This document shows positions 17,172 to 25,707 of a stretch of DNA of 64,000 nt, piece after piece. The stretch's first letter is position 1, and every line of letters starts with the position of its first letter. Under the pieces are notes generated by a model. That model made no database searches and was not told the DNA's origin. It saw only the letters and a list, made by a program, of their open reading frames with translations. Both the position numbers and the translations under genes were made by a program. Where the stretch lies: contig NZ_CP017668.1 of assembly GCF_001808185.1 (NCBI RefSeq), positions 744,001 through 808,000 on the forward strand. Direction: 5' to 3'. Origin of the DNA: Jeongeupia sp. USM3 (GTDB lineage Bacteria > Pseudomonadota > Gammaproteobacteria > Burkholderiales > Chitinibacteraceae).

Positions 17172-17222
17172 TTCAAGCAGTTAGCCGGTAGCGGATAGAA
17201 TCAGTTTCAAGCATTCATTGAA
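17172..17222. promoter_or_regulatory. Probable LysR binding region between SDR and lysR genes
   Basis: TTCAA-N7-TTGAA (17206–17222) is an inverted repeat of the T-N11-A type used by LysR proteins. Its left arm TTCAAGCA (17206–17213) also occurs as a direct copy at 17172–17179, 34 bases away. Both lie in the short gap between the divergent genes. Confidence 0.5.
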
Positions 17223-17230
17223 GCAAGACC

Positions 17231-18154
17231 ATGGAAACGCTCGCCAATCTCGAATCGTTCACCCGCAGCGCCGAAACCGGCAGCTTCTCGGCCGCGGCGC
17301 GGCGGCTGGCGCTGACGCCGGCGGCGGTCAGCCGCAATGTCGCCCAGCTCGAACGCAATCTCGGCGTCCGGCTGTTCCAGCGCAGCACGCGCGGGCTGGC
17401 GCTGACCGAAGCCGGCGAGCGGCTGCTGCACGGGCTCGGCGGCGGGCTGGCGCAGATCCACGCAGCGATTGCCGACGTCAGCGCCAACGCCGGCCAGCCG
17501 GCCGGGGTACTGAGGCTGGCGGCGGCACCGGGCTTCGGCAGCGAGTACCTGCTGCCGCTGATGCCGGCCTTCCTCGGCCGCTACCCGGCCATCGTGCCGG
17601 ACTGGGATTTCGACAACCGCCAGGTCGATCTGGTCCGCGACGGCTTCGACGCGGCCGTCGGCGGCGGCATCGAACTGACGCCGGGCGTCGTCGCGCGCGA
17701 ACTGGCGCGCGTCCACATCGTCGCGGTCGCCGCGCCGGACTATCTGCGCGGCCGGCCGGTGCCGCAGCGGCCGGGCGACCTCGACGGCTGGGACGGCATC
17801 CTCCGGCGCTCGCCGCGCACCGGGCGGATCAACAACCGGGCGCTGCGCCATGCCGACGGCACCGAGATGCCGGCGTCGTTGACGCCGCGCATGGTCGTCA
17901 ACGATCCGGACGCGCTGCGCACCGCGGTGCTGACGGGACTCGGTGTCGGCCTGCTGCCGCTGACGCACGTGCACCGGCAGCTGGCCAGCGGCGCGCTGTG
18001 CCGCGTATTGCCCGAGTGGCATACCGACGCCGGCCCGGTGTCGCTGTACTTCGCCAGCCAGAAGCTGCTGCCGGCCAAGACCCGCGCCTTTGTCGACTTC
18101 GTCACCGGGTCGTTCCGCGAGCAGGGCTGGGCGCGGCACTTCTCGGCAATCTGA
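17231..18154 (+). CDS. LysR-family transcriptional regulator
   Basis: A 307-residue regulator with the N-terminal LysR helix-turn-helix (ESFTRSAETGSFSAAARRLA, then SRNVAQLERNLGVRLFQRS) and a substrate-binding domain of the DsdC/CrgA-like group that ends with the usual ASQKLLPAKTRAFVDFV segment. It lies back to back with the SDR gene at 16356–17123 and probably regulates that gene and itself. The effector is unknown. Confidence 0.9.
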   Translation: METLANLESFTRSAETGSFSAAARRLALTPAAVSRNVAQLERNLGVRLFQRSTRGLALTEAGERLLHGLGGGLAQIHAAIADVSANAGQPAGVLRLAAAPGFGSEYLLPLMPAFLGRYPAIVPDWDFDNRQVDLVRDGFDAAVGGGIELTPGVVARELARVHIVAVAAPDYLRGRPVPQRPGDLDGWDGILRRSPRTGRINNRALRHADGTEMPASLTPRMVVNDPDALRTAVLTGLGVGLLPLTHVHRQLASGALCRVLPEWHTDAGPVSLYFASQKLLPAKTRAFVDFVTGSFREQGWARHFSAI

Positions 18155-18174
18155 CGCTACGGCCATTGTCATAG

Positions 18175-18189
18175 GTCAATGTCATTGAC
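18175..18189. promoter_or_regulatory. 15-bp perfect palindrome upstream of the ferric reductase-like gene
   Basis: GTCAATG-T-CATTGAC is a perfect 7-1-7 palindrome lying 47 bases before the chosen start of the gene and 21 bases after the stop of the lysR gene. Its position suggests an operator in the promoter of the flavocytochrome gene. No regulator is identified. Confidence 0.5.
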
Positions 18190-18235
18190 TATCAATGCGC
18201 TTATGCTGGCAGGGTTGACCATCCGGGACGAAGCA

Positions 18236-19546
18236 ATGACACCCACGACCCTGCCCATCCTGCTCGTGACCGGCGTGCTCTGGACCCTCAGCGTCGATCC
18301 GGCGTGGTTCGCCCAGACGCACACCGTCTGGACGCTGCGCAAGGAAGCCATCGTGCTCAGCGGCATGCTGTCCTACGTGCTGATGGCGTGGCTGATGCTG
18401 CTCGCCAACCGGCCGGCATGGCTCGAACGCCGGCTCGGCGGCCTCGACAAGCTCTACCGGATGCACAAGCACGCCGGCATTGCCGCGGCACTGCTGTTCG
18501 CCGCGCACTGGCTGATCAAGCTCGTGCCGAAGTGGCTGGCCGGCTGGGGCTGGATCGCCGCCAAGCCGCGCGGCGGGGGCGGAGGCGGCCAGGCGGCCGA
18601 TCTCGTCGCCCAGCTGCACGGGCCGGCCAAGCATCTCGGCGAATGGGCGATCTACGCAATGCTGGCGCTGGTCGCGATCGCATTGCTCAAGCGCATTCCC
18701 TACCACTGGTTCCGCAAGGTCCACCGGCTGTTCGCGCTGGCCTTTCTCGTCATCACCTTCCACGGCCTGGTGCTGCTGCCGGCGGCGATGTGGCCGACGC
18801 CGTTCGGCGCCCTGCTGGCGCTCTGCGCGCTGGCCGGCAGCGTCGCCGCGCTGCGCTCGCTCGCCGGCCGCATCGGCCTCAAGCGCCGGCATCAGGGCAC
18901 GATCGCCGCGGTCGAACGGCTTGGCGACGACATCGTCGCCTTGTGCTGCAACGTCGATGCCATGCCGCACCGGCCCGGCCAGTTCGCCTACCTGCGCATC
19001 GGCAACGGCGAGCCGCATCCGTTCACGATCGTGTCGGCCGGCCTCGACCCGCGCGAGGTTCGCTTCGCGATCAAGGCGCTGGGCGACGATACCCGCGGAA
19101 TGCAGGCGCTGCGGCCGGGCCAGCCGGTCGTCGTCGAAGGGCCCTACGGCCGCTTCGACTTCGCCGACGAAGGTCACGGCCAGGTCTGGGTCGCCACCGG
19201 CATCGGCATCACGCCCTTTCTGTCCCGGCTCGAGTGGCTGGCCGCGAACGGCGGCAGCCGGCAAGCAGTGAGCCTGTTCTACTGCGGCGGCGAGCCGGGC
19301 CGCGATCCGTTCGCCGAACGGCTGGTGGCACTTTGCCGGCAAGCCGGCGTGAGCCTGCACTGGATCCAGCGCGGCAGCGACGGGCCGCTGACGCTGGCGA
19401 AGATCCTCGCCGACAACCGCCACGCCAGCCAGTCGACGCTGTGGTACTGCGGGGCGCAGGCGCTCGGCGACACGCTGGCCAGAAGCTGGCATGCACTCGG
19501 CCTGCCCGAGCGGCGCTTTCGCCGCGAGCTGTTCGCGATGCGCTGA
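18236..19546 (+). CDS. Ferric reductase-like transmembrane flavocytochrome
   Basis: A 436-residue protein. The N-terminal half has about six membrane helices with histidine pairs suited to two b haems (HKHAGIAAALLFAAHW and KVHRLFALAFLVITFHG). A glycine-run loop (six Gly) lies between helices. The C-terminal half is a ferredoxin-reductase-like module: FAD-binding HPFTIVSAG and NAD(P)-binding VATGIGITPFLSRLEWLA. This is the ferric reductase/NADPH oxidase family, moving electrons from NAD(P)H across the membrane. The start at 18236 was preferred over 18179 because the latter lies inside a palindromic operator-like site. Confidence 0.85.
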   Translation: MTPTTLPILLVTGVLWTLSVDPAWFAQTHTVWTLRKEAIVLSGMLSYVLMAWLMLLANRPAWLERRLGGLDKLYRMHKHAGIAAALLFAAHWLIKLVPKWLAGWGWIAAKPRGGGGGGQAADLVAQLHGPAKHLGEWAIYAMLALVAIALLKRIPYHWFRKVHRLFALAFLVITFHGLVLLPAAMWPTPFGALLALCALAGSVAALRSLAGRIGLKRRHQGTIAAVERLGDDIVALCCNVDAMPHRPGQFAYLRIGNGEPHPFTIVSAGLDPREVRFAIKALGDDTRGMQALRPGQPVVVEGPYGRFDFADEGHGQVWVATGIGITPFLSRLEWLAANGGSRQAVSLFYCGGEPGRDPFAERLVALCRQAGVSLHWIQRGSDGPLTLAKILADNRHASQSTLWYCGAQALGDTLARSWHALGLPERRFRRELFAMR

Positions 19547-19557
19547 ACCATGACAAT

Positions 19558-19571
19558 TTGATCTGAGCCAA
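19558..19571 (+). promoter_or_regulatory. FNR/ANR-like site upstream of the universal stress gene
   Basis: TTGAT-CTGA-GCCAA matches 8 of the 10 defined positions of the FNR/ANR consensus TTGAT-N4-ATCAA. It lies about 115 bases before the start codon. UspA genes are regulated by FNR-type proteins in several proteobacteria, so oxygen control is a plausible inference. Confidence 0.35.
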
Positions 19572-19683
19572 GGCTGCCGCCGGCAAGCCGCTTTCTAATG
19601 AAGTCATGAGCGGGACGATCGCCATGCGGCCGTCCCCGAACGCAACCTCATCGATCCGGGCCAGCCCGGCAAAGGAGTTCGCC

Positions 19684-20136
19684 ATGTATGACCGCATCCT
19701 CGTCCCGGTAGACGGCAGCGACACCAGCAACCACGGCCTGCAGGAAGCGCTGCGCCTCGCCAAGCGTCTCGGCGCCCGGTTGCGGCTGCTGCACGTCGTC
19801 GACCCGCAGCTCGTGTACATCGACTTCGGCGGCATGGTCAACGTCAGCGACTATGTCGAGTCGATCCGCGCCGCCGGCCGCGACGTGCTCGCCGAAGCGC
19901 TGAAGATCGCCGAAGCCGAAGGCGTGCCGACCGACGCCGAGCTGCGCGAAAAGAACGGCGGTACCGTCGCCGATCTGGTACTCGCCGAAGCGAAGAAATG
20001 GGAAGCCGGCATGATCGTCATGGGCACCCACGGCCGCCGCGGCATCCGTCATCTGGTGATGGGCAGCGACGCGATGGGCGTCGTGCGTGACGCGACGATT
20101 CCGGTCGTCATGGTGCGCGATCCGGCCGCCCGATAA
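19684..20136 (+). CDS. Universal stress protein (UspA family)
   Basis: A 150-residue single-domain Usp with the N-terminal MYDRILVPVDGSDTSNHGL and the C-terminal ATP-binding signature GTHGRRGIRHLVMGSDAMGVVRDATIPVVMVR (G-2x-G-9x-G-S/T type). An AAGGAG site precedes the ATG at 19684. ATP-binding Usp proteins support survival under starvation or oxygen limitation; the precise role is not readable. It stands alone with its own terminator. Confidence 0.93.
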   Translation: MYDRILVPVDGSDTSNHGLQEALRLAKRLGARLRLLHVVDPQLVYIDFGGMVNVSDYVESIRAAGRDVLAEALKIAEAEGVPTDAELREKNGGTVADLVLAEAKKWEAGMIVMGTHGRRGIRHLVMGSDAMGVVRDATIPVVMVRDPAAR

Positions 20137-20147
20137 GTGCGGCAACA

Positions 20148-20171
20148 GGCGGGCCGCACGGCCCGCCCTTT
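20148..20171 (+). terminator. Terminator after the universal stress gene
   Basis: A perfect stem GGCGGGCC-GCAC-GGCCCGCC (20148–20167) followed by CTTT, 12 bases past the stop codon. Confidence 0.75.
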
Positions 20172-20277
20172 GCCGAGGCTGCCCCGATGCCGTTCACGCG
20201 GCGGGCTCGGCAAGACCGGCAAAACGGTGCCGGCGGCATGCGGCCTAAGATGGGCGTTTCCGTCCGGAACCCTGTCC

Positions 20278-20937
20278 ATGCAAGCCTTCCGCACCATCCA
20301 GTCCCGGCTCGCGCACCCCGTCACCTGGCTCTTCTACGGCGACAGCATCACCCACGGCATCGTCCACACCTTCGGCGCGCGATCGTTCAGCGAGCACTTC
20401 AACGAACGCGTCCGCTTCGAGCTCGACCGGCAGGACGACGTCGTCATCAACACCGCGTTTTCCGGCTACACCACCCGCCAGCTGCTGCTGCACTTTCCTG
20501 CCCGCGTCGCCCGTTTCAGGCCCGACGTCGTGCTGCTGATGGCCGGGCTGAACGACTGCAACCATGACCCGGCCGACGGCCAACTGGTGCCGCTCGACGA
20601 ATTCCGCGCCAACCTGCTGGCGATGATCGCCGCGGTGCGCGACTGGGGCGGCGACGTCGTGCTGCAGACGTCGACACCGGTGCTGGCCGGGCTGATCCCG
20701 GCGCGCAGCCTGCACCTGCCGGCGTACAACGACTGCGTGCGCACGCTGGCCGCCGAGACCGGCGCGCCGCTGGTCGACCATGCCCGGGTCTGGGAGCGCC
20801 AGGACAACGGCTGGCTGTACGCCGACGTCTACCACCCGAACGCGCACGGCCACCTGCTGCTCGCGCGCACGCTGTTCGGCGCCCTCGGCCTCGGTCAGCC
20901 GGCCGCGGCTTCCGAGCGCTTTTTCGTCCCCGGCTGA
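20278..20937 (+). CDS. SGNH/GDSL-family hydrolase
   Basis: A 219-residue esterase-like protein with all SGNH blocks: block I FYGDSITHG (nucleophile Ser), block II Gly in NTAFSGYTT, block III GLND (Asn oxyanion residue) and block V DVYHPNAHGH (Asp-x-x-His). No signal peptide is seen from the chosen ATG at 20278; the upstream in-frame stretch is Arg-rich and overlaps the Usp terminator, so it was rejected. An acyl-ester substrate is likely but not specified. The gene is monocistronic. Confidence 0.88.
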   Translation: MQAFRTIQSRLAHPVTWLFYGDSITHGIVHTFGARSFSEHFNERVRFELDRQDDVVINTAFSGYTTRQLLLHFPARVARFRPDVVLLMAGLNDCNHDPADGQLVPLDEFRANLLAMIAAVRDWGGDVVLQTSTPVLAGLIPARSLHLPAYNDCVRTLAAETGAPLVDHARVWERQDNGWLYADVYHPNAHGHLLLARTLFGALGLGQPAAASERFFVPG

Positions 20938-20968
20938 TCGCTGGACGCGCCTCCGGGCGCCGGGTGCG

Positions 20969-21448
20969 TCAGCCGCGCCGGGCCGCCTCGATCGTGGCGA
21001 TGTCGATCCTGGTCATGCCCATCATGGCTTCAAACGCGCGCCCGGCCGCGGCCGGATCAGGATCGGCAATCGCCGCCGTCAAGGCGCGGGGCGTGATCTG
21101 CCACGACAGGCCCCACTTGTCCTTGCACCAGCCGCAGGCGCTTTCCTGGCCGCCGTTGCCGACGATCGCGTTCCACAGACGGTCCGTCTCGGCCTGGTCG
21201 TCGGTCGCGACCTGGAACGAGAAGGCCTCGTTGTGCCTGAACGCCGGCCCGCCGTTCAGGCCGAGGCAGGGGATGCCCAGCACGGTGAATCCGACGGTCA
21301 GGACGTCGCCCTGCTTGCCCGCGGGATAGTCGCCGGGCGCGCGGAGGATCGTACCTACCGCGCTGTCCGGAAACGTCCGGGCGTAGAACTCTGCAGCATC
21401 CAGCGCGGTGCCGTCGTACCACAGGCAAATCGTGTTCTTGCTGACCAT
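20969..21448 (-). CDS. VOC-superfamily protein (PhnB/3-demethylubiquinone methyltransferase-like)
   Basis: A 159-residue protein starting MVSKNTICLWYDGTALDAAEF with the motif YARTFPDSAVG, then GWCKDKWGLSWQITPRAL. These are typical of the PhnB-like glyoxalase-fold group. Despite the historical name, most members have no proven enzyme activity. The ATG at 21448 follows an AGGAG site; an upstream candidate 12 codons earlier does not. It is convergent with the SGNH gene. Confidence 0.85.
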   Translation of the reverse strand: MVSKNTICLWYDGTALDAAEFYARTFPDSAVGTILRAPGDYPAGKQGDVLTVGFTVLGIPCLGLNGGPAFRHNEAFSFQVATDDQAETDRLWNAIVGNGGQESACGWCKDKWGLSWQITPRALTAAIADPDPAAAGRAFEAMMGMTRIDIATIEAARRG

Positions 21449-21665
21449 GTCGGTACTCCTGAAGTGTCGGGGGCGACGGATCATCCCTGCCCATCGCTAT
21501 CAGTATGTCGCCGATCGCGGCTTGCGGAAGGGACGGGCATGACCGGCGGCGTGCGGGTCATCCCAATTTTTACTGTTGCACAATACAACCATAACGTCAT
21601 CATCTGCGCCGTGGAGCATGCTTCGCGCTGTTCACCATCAATCGAACCGGTAAAAGGATGTCGTC

Positions 21666-22073
21666 ATGAACGTGCAACCGTACGTTTTTTTCAATGGCAA
21701 CTGCGAAGAGGCGATCCGCTTCTATTCGCAAGCGATCGGCGCAAAGCTCGCATTCATCTCCTATTTCCGCGACATGCCTGACGATGCGGGCATGCCCGTC
21801 CGGGAAGGCTGGCAGGACAAGGTCATGCACGCCAACTTTGTCGTCGGCAGAAGCACCATCATGGCCGCCGACTGCGACGAAAGTGGTACGGAGCACAAAG
21901 GCTTCCAGCTCTCCCTCGATGCCGACGACTTTGCCCAGGGGCTGTCGCTGTTCAACGCGCTGGCGCAGAACGGCACCGTGCTCATGCCCTACCAGGCGAC
22001 GTTCTGGGCGGAAGGCTTCGGGATGCTGGTCGACCGGTTCGGCATCCCCTGGATGATCAACGTCGAAAAATAA
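21666..22073 (+). CDS. VOC-superfamily protein (PhnB-like)
   Basis: A 135-residue single-domain protein: NVQPYVFFNGNCEEAIRFY at the start, a central MHANFVVGRSTIMAADC strand and a C-terminal FWAEGFGMLVDRFGIPWMIN, which is the diagnostic end of PhnB-like glyoxalase-fold proteins. The ribosome binding site AAAGGATG stands before the ATG. It is a second, diverged member of the same fold family as the gene at 20969–21448. It lies 42 bases upstream of a small secreted protein gene on the same strand. Confidence 0.88.
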   Translation: MNVQPYVFFNGNCEEAIRFYSQAIGAKLAFISYFRDMPDDAGMPVREGWQDKVMHANFVVGRSTIMAADCDESGTEHKGFQLSLDADDFAQGLSLFNALAQNGTVLMPYQATFWAEGFGMLVDRFGIPWMINVEK

Positions 22074-22115
22074 GCGCAGTTGCAACTTCCCTCTTCCATC
22101 AAAGTGACCAATCCA

Positions 22116-22511
22116 ATGAAAAAGATTCTTGCCCTCGTTGCAACAGCCCTCGTCCTCTCGTCGTTCAGCTCCTTTGCGCTGGCCGACAACTGGAAACTGC
22201 TCGGCGAGCGAACGGTGCGCCTGGCCGCCGATCATGACGAAATCATCGTCACGGCAGGCGCCGGTGACTTCAAGGCACTGCAGCTGCGCACCCGCGAACG
22301 CGCCATCGAAATGCTGGACATGACGGTAGTTTATTCCACTGGCGGCCGGGACGTCCTGCCGATGCGCTTTGTCATCCCGGCCAACGGCGCCAGCCGGGTC
22401 CTCGATCTGCGGGGGCACGACCGCAACGTCCGCAAGGTCATCCTTCGCTACACGACCCGCCCGGGCTCGGTCGAACGGGCCTTCGTGGCGCTCTGGGGCC
22501 TGAACGACTGA
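22116..22511 (+). CDS. Small secreted protein of unknown function
   Basis: A 131-residue protein with a clear signal peptide (MKKILALVATALVLSSFSSF, cleavage after FALA). The mature part (DNWKLLGERTVRLAADHDEI) is beta-rich and has no cysteine. It probably folds as a small periplasmic beta-sandwich, resembling the DUF2541-type secreted proteins in layout, though this assignment is tentative. The start was set at 22116 where the signal peptide begins. It lies downstream of the PhnB-like gene and shares a terminator. Confidence 0.7.
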   Translation: MKKILALVATALVLSSFSSFALADNWKLLGERTVRLAADHDEIIVTAGAGDFKALQLRTRERAIEMLDMTVVYSTGGRDVLPMRFVIPANGASRVLDLRGHDRNVRKVILRYTTRPGSVERAFVALWGLND

Positions 22512-22535
22512 CGGCGACCGCCTTCCCCGACCCCG

Positions 22536-22567
22536 AAGCCCGGCAGGTTCCACTTGCCGGGCTTTTC
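22536..22567 (+). terminator. Rho-independent terminator
   Basis: A perfect 10-bp stem AAGCCCGGCA / TGCCGGGCTT (22536–22545 with 22555–22564) with a 9-base loop followed by TT. It lies 25 bases after the small secreted protein gene and may serve the convergent lysR gene as well. Confidence 0.85.
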
Positions 22568-22608
22568 CGTTTTGGGGAGCAGGCAACGATCGCGCAACAG
22601 GCGCCAGC

Positions 22609-23502
22609 CTAGAACTGGCGGCGCATCATGCTTTCAACGTAATCCAGGAAGCACGCGATCCGTGATGCGAGCTGGGTATTGCGGTAATAGACCGCATGGA
22701 TGGGCTGGCAGACGTCGAGCGCCTCGTCCGCAAGCAGCTCGACCAGCTCGCCCCGCTCCCGCGCCGCAGCGGCCATGAAGTCCGACAGGCAGACGATGCC
22801 CTCGCCGGCCAGCGCCAGATGCAGCAGCGTTTCGCCGCTCGACGCCGCCACGGCCGGGCGGATGTGCACGTCGTTGCCGGCGTCGTCGCGCAGCGGCCAG
22901 CGGTTCAGCAGGTCGATCCGGCTGAAGCCGAGCAGGCTATGCCCGGCCAGATCGGCCACGCTGGCCGGCGTGCCGTGCGCGGCCAGATACGCCGGGCTCG
23001 CCAGCACGCGGATCCGGCTGCGGCCCAGCGGCCTTGCGTGCAGGGTCGAATCGCGCAGCGTGCCGATGCGGATCGCCACGTCGGTGCGGTCCTCGATCAG
23101 GTCGATGAACTGGTCGTTGGTATTGAGTTCGAGCTGGATCTGCGGGTAGCGGCGGCGGAACTCGCCGACCAGCGGCACGATCACGTGCAGCATGAACGAC
23201 GATGCGGCGTTGACGCGCAAGAGCCCGGCCGGCTGCTGGCGGCGCTGCGCCATCTGTTCCTCGGCGGCGTCGACCGCGGCGAGGATGCCGCAGGCGTGCG
23301 TCAGGAAGGCCTGCCCTTCCTCGGTCAGCTCGATCCGCCGGGTCGTCCGGTGCAGCAAGGTGGTGTCGAGCTTGGTTTCCAGCCTTGCCAGCGCCCGGCT
23401 GACGCCCGAGACCGTCTGGCCGAGCTGGACCGCGGCGGCGCTGATCGAACCGGCGTCGACCACGCGGACAAAGGCCTGCAATTCGTCGAGCGTCGTTTTC
23501 AT
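22609..23502 (-). CDS. LysR-family transcriptional regulator (YafC-like)
   Basis: A 297-residue regulator: helix-turn-helix TLDELQAFVRVVDAGSISAA, then VSRALARLETKLDTTLLHRTTRR, and a CrgA-type effector domain with FIDLIEDRTDVAIRIGTLRDS. It is divergent from the MFS transporter and dkgB, matching the frequent partnership of such LysR proteins with MFS/aldo-keto reductase genes, so control of that operon is likely. Confidence 0.9.
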   Translation of the reverse strand: MKTTLDELQAFVRVVDAGSISAAAVQLGQTVSGVSRALARLETKLDTTLLHRTTRRIELTEEGQAFLTHACGILAAVDAAEEQMAQRRQQPAGLLRVNAASSFMLHVIVPLVGEFRRRYPQIQLELNTNDQFIDLIEDRTDVAIRIGTLRDSTLHARPLGRSRIRVLASPAYLAAHGTPASVADLAGHSLLGFSRIDLLNRWPLRDDAGNDVHIRPAVAASSGETLLHLALAGEGIVCLSDFMAAAARERGELVELLADEALDVCQPIHAVYYRNTQLASRIACFLDYVESMMRRQF

Positions 23503-23610
23503 TGTTGATTTTCAGTCAAATATCTTATCCACACACCTATCTTAATCTGCAAATGTAAAACCGGGACACTGCGGGGCATTGCTTCACGGCATCCATCACG
23601 GAGTAACACC
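23503..23610. promoter_or_regulatory. Divergent promoter region between lysR and the MFS operon
   Basis: An AT-rich gap. TATCTTA occurs twice as a direct repeat (23521–23527 and 23538–23544), 17 bases apart, about 1.6 helical turns. This may be a recognition sequence of the neighbouring LysR protein. The MFS start is preceded by an ACGGAG-type site. Confidence 0.35.
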
Positions 23611-24810
23611 ATGCCCCTTGCCCTGTTCGCGCTGACAATCAGCGCCTTTGCCATCGGCACGACGGAGTTCGTCATCGTCGGGCTGATTCCGACCATCGCC
23701 GCCGACCTGCACGTCAGCCTGCCCTCGGCCGGGCTGCTGGTCAGCCTGTACGCACTCGGCGTCGCCATCGGCGCACCGATCCTGACCGCACTGTCCGGCA
23801 AGCTGCCGCGCAAGACGCTGCTGCTGGCGCTGATGGCGCTGTTCACCGTCGGCAACCTGCTGGCCTGGCGCGCGCCCGGCTACGAATCGCTGATCGTCGC
23901 CCGCATCCTCACCGGGCTGGCGCACGGCGTGTTCTTCTCGATCGGCTCGACCATCGCCACCAGCCTGGTGCCGAAGGAAAAGGCCGCCAGCGCCATCGCG
24001 ATCATGTTCACCGGCCTGACCGTCGCCCTCGTCACCGGCGTGCCGCTGGGCACCTTCATCGGCCAGCATTTCGGCTGGCGCGAAACCTTCCTTGCCGTGT
24101 CGCTGCTCGGCGTGATCGCCGTCGCCGGCATCGCCGCGCTGCTGCCGAACACCATCCGCAACACGCCGCCGGCACCGGTGCTGCAGCAGCTGCAGGTGCT
24201 CGGCCAGCCGCGGCTGCTGATCGCCTATGCGATGACAGCGGTCGGCTACGGCGGCTCGTTCACCGCCTTCACCTTCCTCGCGCCGATCCTGCAGGACGTG
24301 GCCGGCTTCAGCGGCAACGCGGTCAGTCTGGTGATGCTGGTTTACGGCGTCGCGGTCGCCTTCGGCAATCTGTGGGGCGGCAAGCTGGCCGACCGTCACG
24401 GCCCGATCGCCTCGCTCAAGCTGATCTTCCTGCTGCTCGCCGTCGTGCTGCTGGCACTGACGTTCACCGCCACCAGCCAATGGCTGATCGTCGCCACCAT
24501 CCTCGCCTGGGGCGTGGTCGCCTTCGGCAACGTGCCGGCTCTGCAGGTCTACGTCGTCAAGCAGGCCGAGCACTACACCCCGCACGCCGTCGACGTCGCC
24601 TCGGGCCTGAACATCGCCGCATTCAACGTCGGCATCGCGATCGGCGCCTCGGTCGGCGGGCTGATCGTCGAGCACCTCGGCCTGATGCATACGCCGTGGA
24701 TCGGCGCGCTGATCGTGCTCGGCGCCTTCGGCCTGACCGTACTGAGCGGCCGCCTCGATCGCCGCACCGCACCCGCCCCGACCCTGCAGCCGGCCACCGC
24801 CGACTGCTGA
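23611..24810 (+). CDS. MFS transporter, DHA1 family (AraJ/YdhP-like)
   Basis: A 399-residue protein with twelve predicted membrane helices. The motif TTEFVIVGLIPTIAADL in helix 1 and GKLPRKTLLLALM between helices 2 and 3 identify the drug:H+ antiporter 1 family, sugar-efflux/AraJ subgroup. It is followed 39 bases later by dkgB on the same strand. Export of a small organic compound is likely; the substrate is unknown. Confidence 0.9.
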   Translation: MPLALFALTISAFAIGTTEFVIVGLIPTIAADLHVSLPSAGLLVSLYALGVAIGAPILTALSGKLPRKTLLLALMALFTVGNLLAWRAPGYESLIVARILTGLAHGVFFSIGSTIATSLVPKEKAASAIAIMFTGLTVALVTGVPLGTFIGQHFGWRETFLAVSLLGVIAVAGIAALLPNTIRNTPPAPVLQQLQVLGQPRLLIAYAMTAVGYGGSFTAFTFLAPILQDVAGFSGNAVSLVMLVYGVAVAFGNLWGGKLADRHGPIASLKLIFLLLAVVLLALTFTATSQWLIVATILAWGVVAFGNVPALQVYVVKQAEHYTPHAVDVASGLNIAAFNVGIAIGASVGGLIVEHLGLMHTPWIGALIVLGAFGLTVLSGRLDRRTAPAPTLQPATADC

Positions 24811-24849
24811 TCAAACCCCGCACCATCGACCCCATATCGGAGAACACAG

Positions 24850-25653
24850 ATGAACACCATGCCCGCCATCGGCCTCGGCACCTTCCGCCTGCAAGGCCAG
24901 ACCGTCATCGACTCGGTCCGCACCGGCCTCGAACTCGGCTACCGCCACGTCGACACCGCACAGATCTACGGCAACGAGGCCGACGTTGGCCTGGCGATTG
25001 CCGAGAGCGGCATCGCCCGCGACCAGTTGTTCGTCACCACCAAGATCTGGACGGCATCGCTGAGCCGCGATGCGCTGCTTCCCAGCCTGAAGGACAGCCT
25101 CGCCAAATTGCGCATGGATCAGGTCGACCTGACGCTGATCCACTGGCCGTCACCGGCCGACGCGATTCCGGTTGCCCAATACATGGCTGCACTGCTGGAG
25201 GCGAAACAACAAGGGCTGACCCGCGCAATCGGCGTGTCGAACTTCACCATCGCCCATCTGCAGCAGGCCATCGCCGCGGTCGGCGCCGACAATATCGCCA
25301 CCTTGCAGATCGAGATCCACCCCTTCCTGCAGAACCGCAAGCTGGCCGACTTTGCCCGCGCCAACGGCATCCACCTGACCGCCTATATGCCGCTCGCCTA
25401 CGGCAAGGTGATGCACGACCCGGTGATTGCCGGCATTGCCGAACGGCACGGCAGCAGCGCCGCACAGGTGGCGCTGGCGTGGTCGCTGCAGCAGGGCTTT
25501 GCGGTGATTCCGTCGTCGACGCGGCGTGCCAATCTGGCCACCAATCTGCAGGCCGGATCGCTGCGGCTGAGCGACGATGACATGGCGGCGATCGCCATGC
25601 TCGACCGCGGCGAGCGGCTCGCCAACCCGGACTTTGCGCCGCACTGGGACTGA
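24850..25653 (+). CDS. dkgB: 2,5-didehydrogluconate reductase B (aldo/keto reductase)
   Basis: A 267-residue aldo-keto reductase, the same length as E. coli DkgB. It has the catalytic tetrad residues Asp in RHVDTAQIYGNE, Tyr in the same segment, Lys in FVTTKIWT and His in LIHWPSP. The cofactor segment IPSSTRRANLATNL near the C-terminus favours NADPH. It reduces 2-oxoaldehydes and keto-sugars such as methylglyoxal and 2,5-diketogluconate. It is the second gene after the MFS transporter. Confidence 0.88.
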   Translation: MNTMPAIGLGTFRLQGQTVIDSVRTGLELGYRHVDTAQIYGNEADVGLAIAESGIARDQLFVTTKIWTASLSRDALLPSLKDSLAKLRMDQVDLTLIHWPSPADAIPVAQYMAALLEAKQQGLTRAIGVSNFTIAHLQQAIAAVGADNIATLQIEIHPFLQNRKLADFARANGIHLTAYMPLAYGKVMHDPVIAGIAERHGSSAAQVALAWSLQQGFAVIPSSTRRANLATNLQAGSLRLSDDDMAAIAMLDRGERLANPDFAPHWD

Positions 25654-25660
25654 CACGCCT

Positions 25661-25692
25661 CAGGGCAAGACCCTGATCGCCCGGCGGCGATC
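25661..25692. terminator. Double hairpin between convergent dkgB and methyltransferase genes
   Basis: TCAGGG-CAAGA-CCCTGA is followed by the perfect GATCGCC-CGGC-GGCGATC (25675–25692). There is no T run on either strand, so termination would be weak or Rho-aided. It is the only structure in the 54-base gap between the stops. Confidence 0.4.
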
Positions 25693-25707
25693 ATGGCCGT
25701 GATGCCC

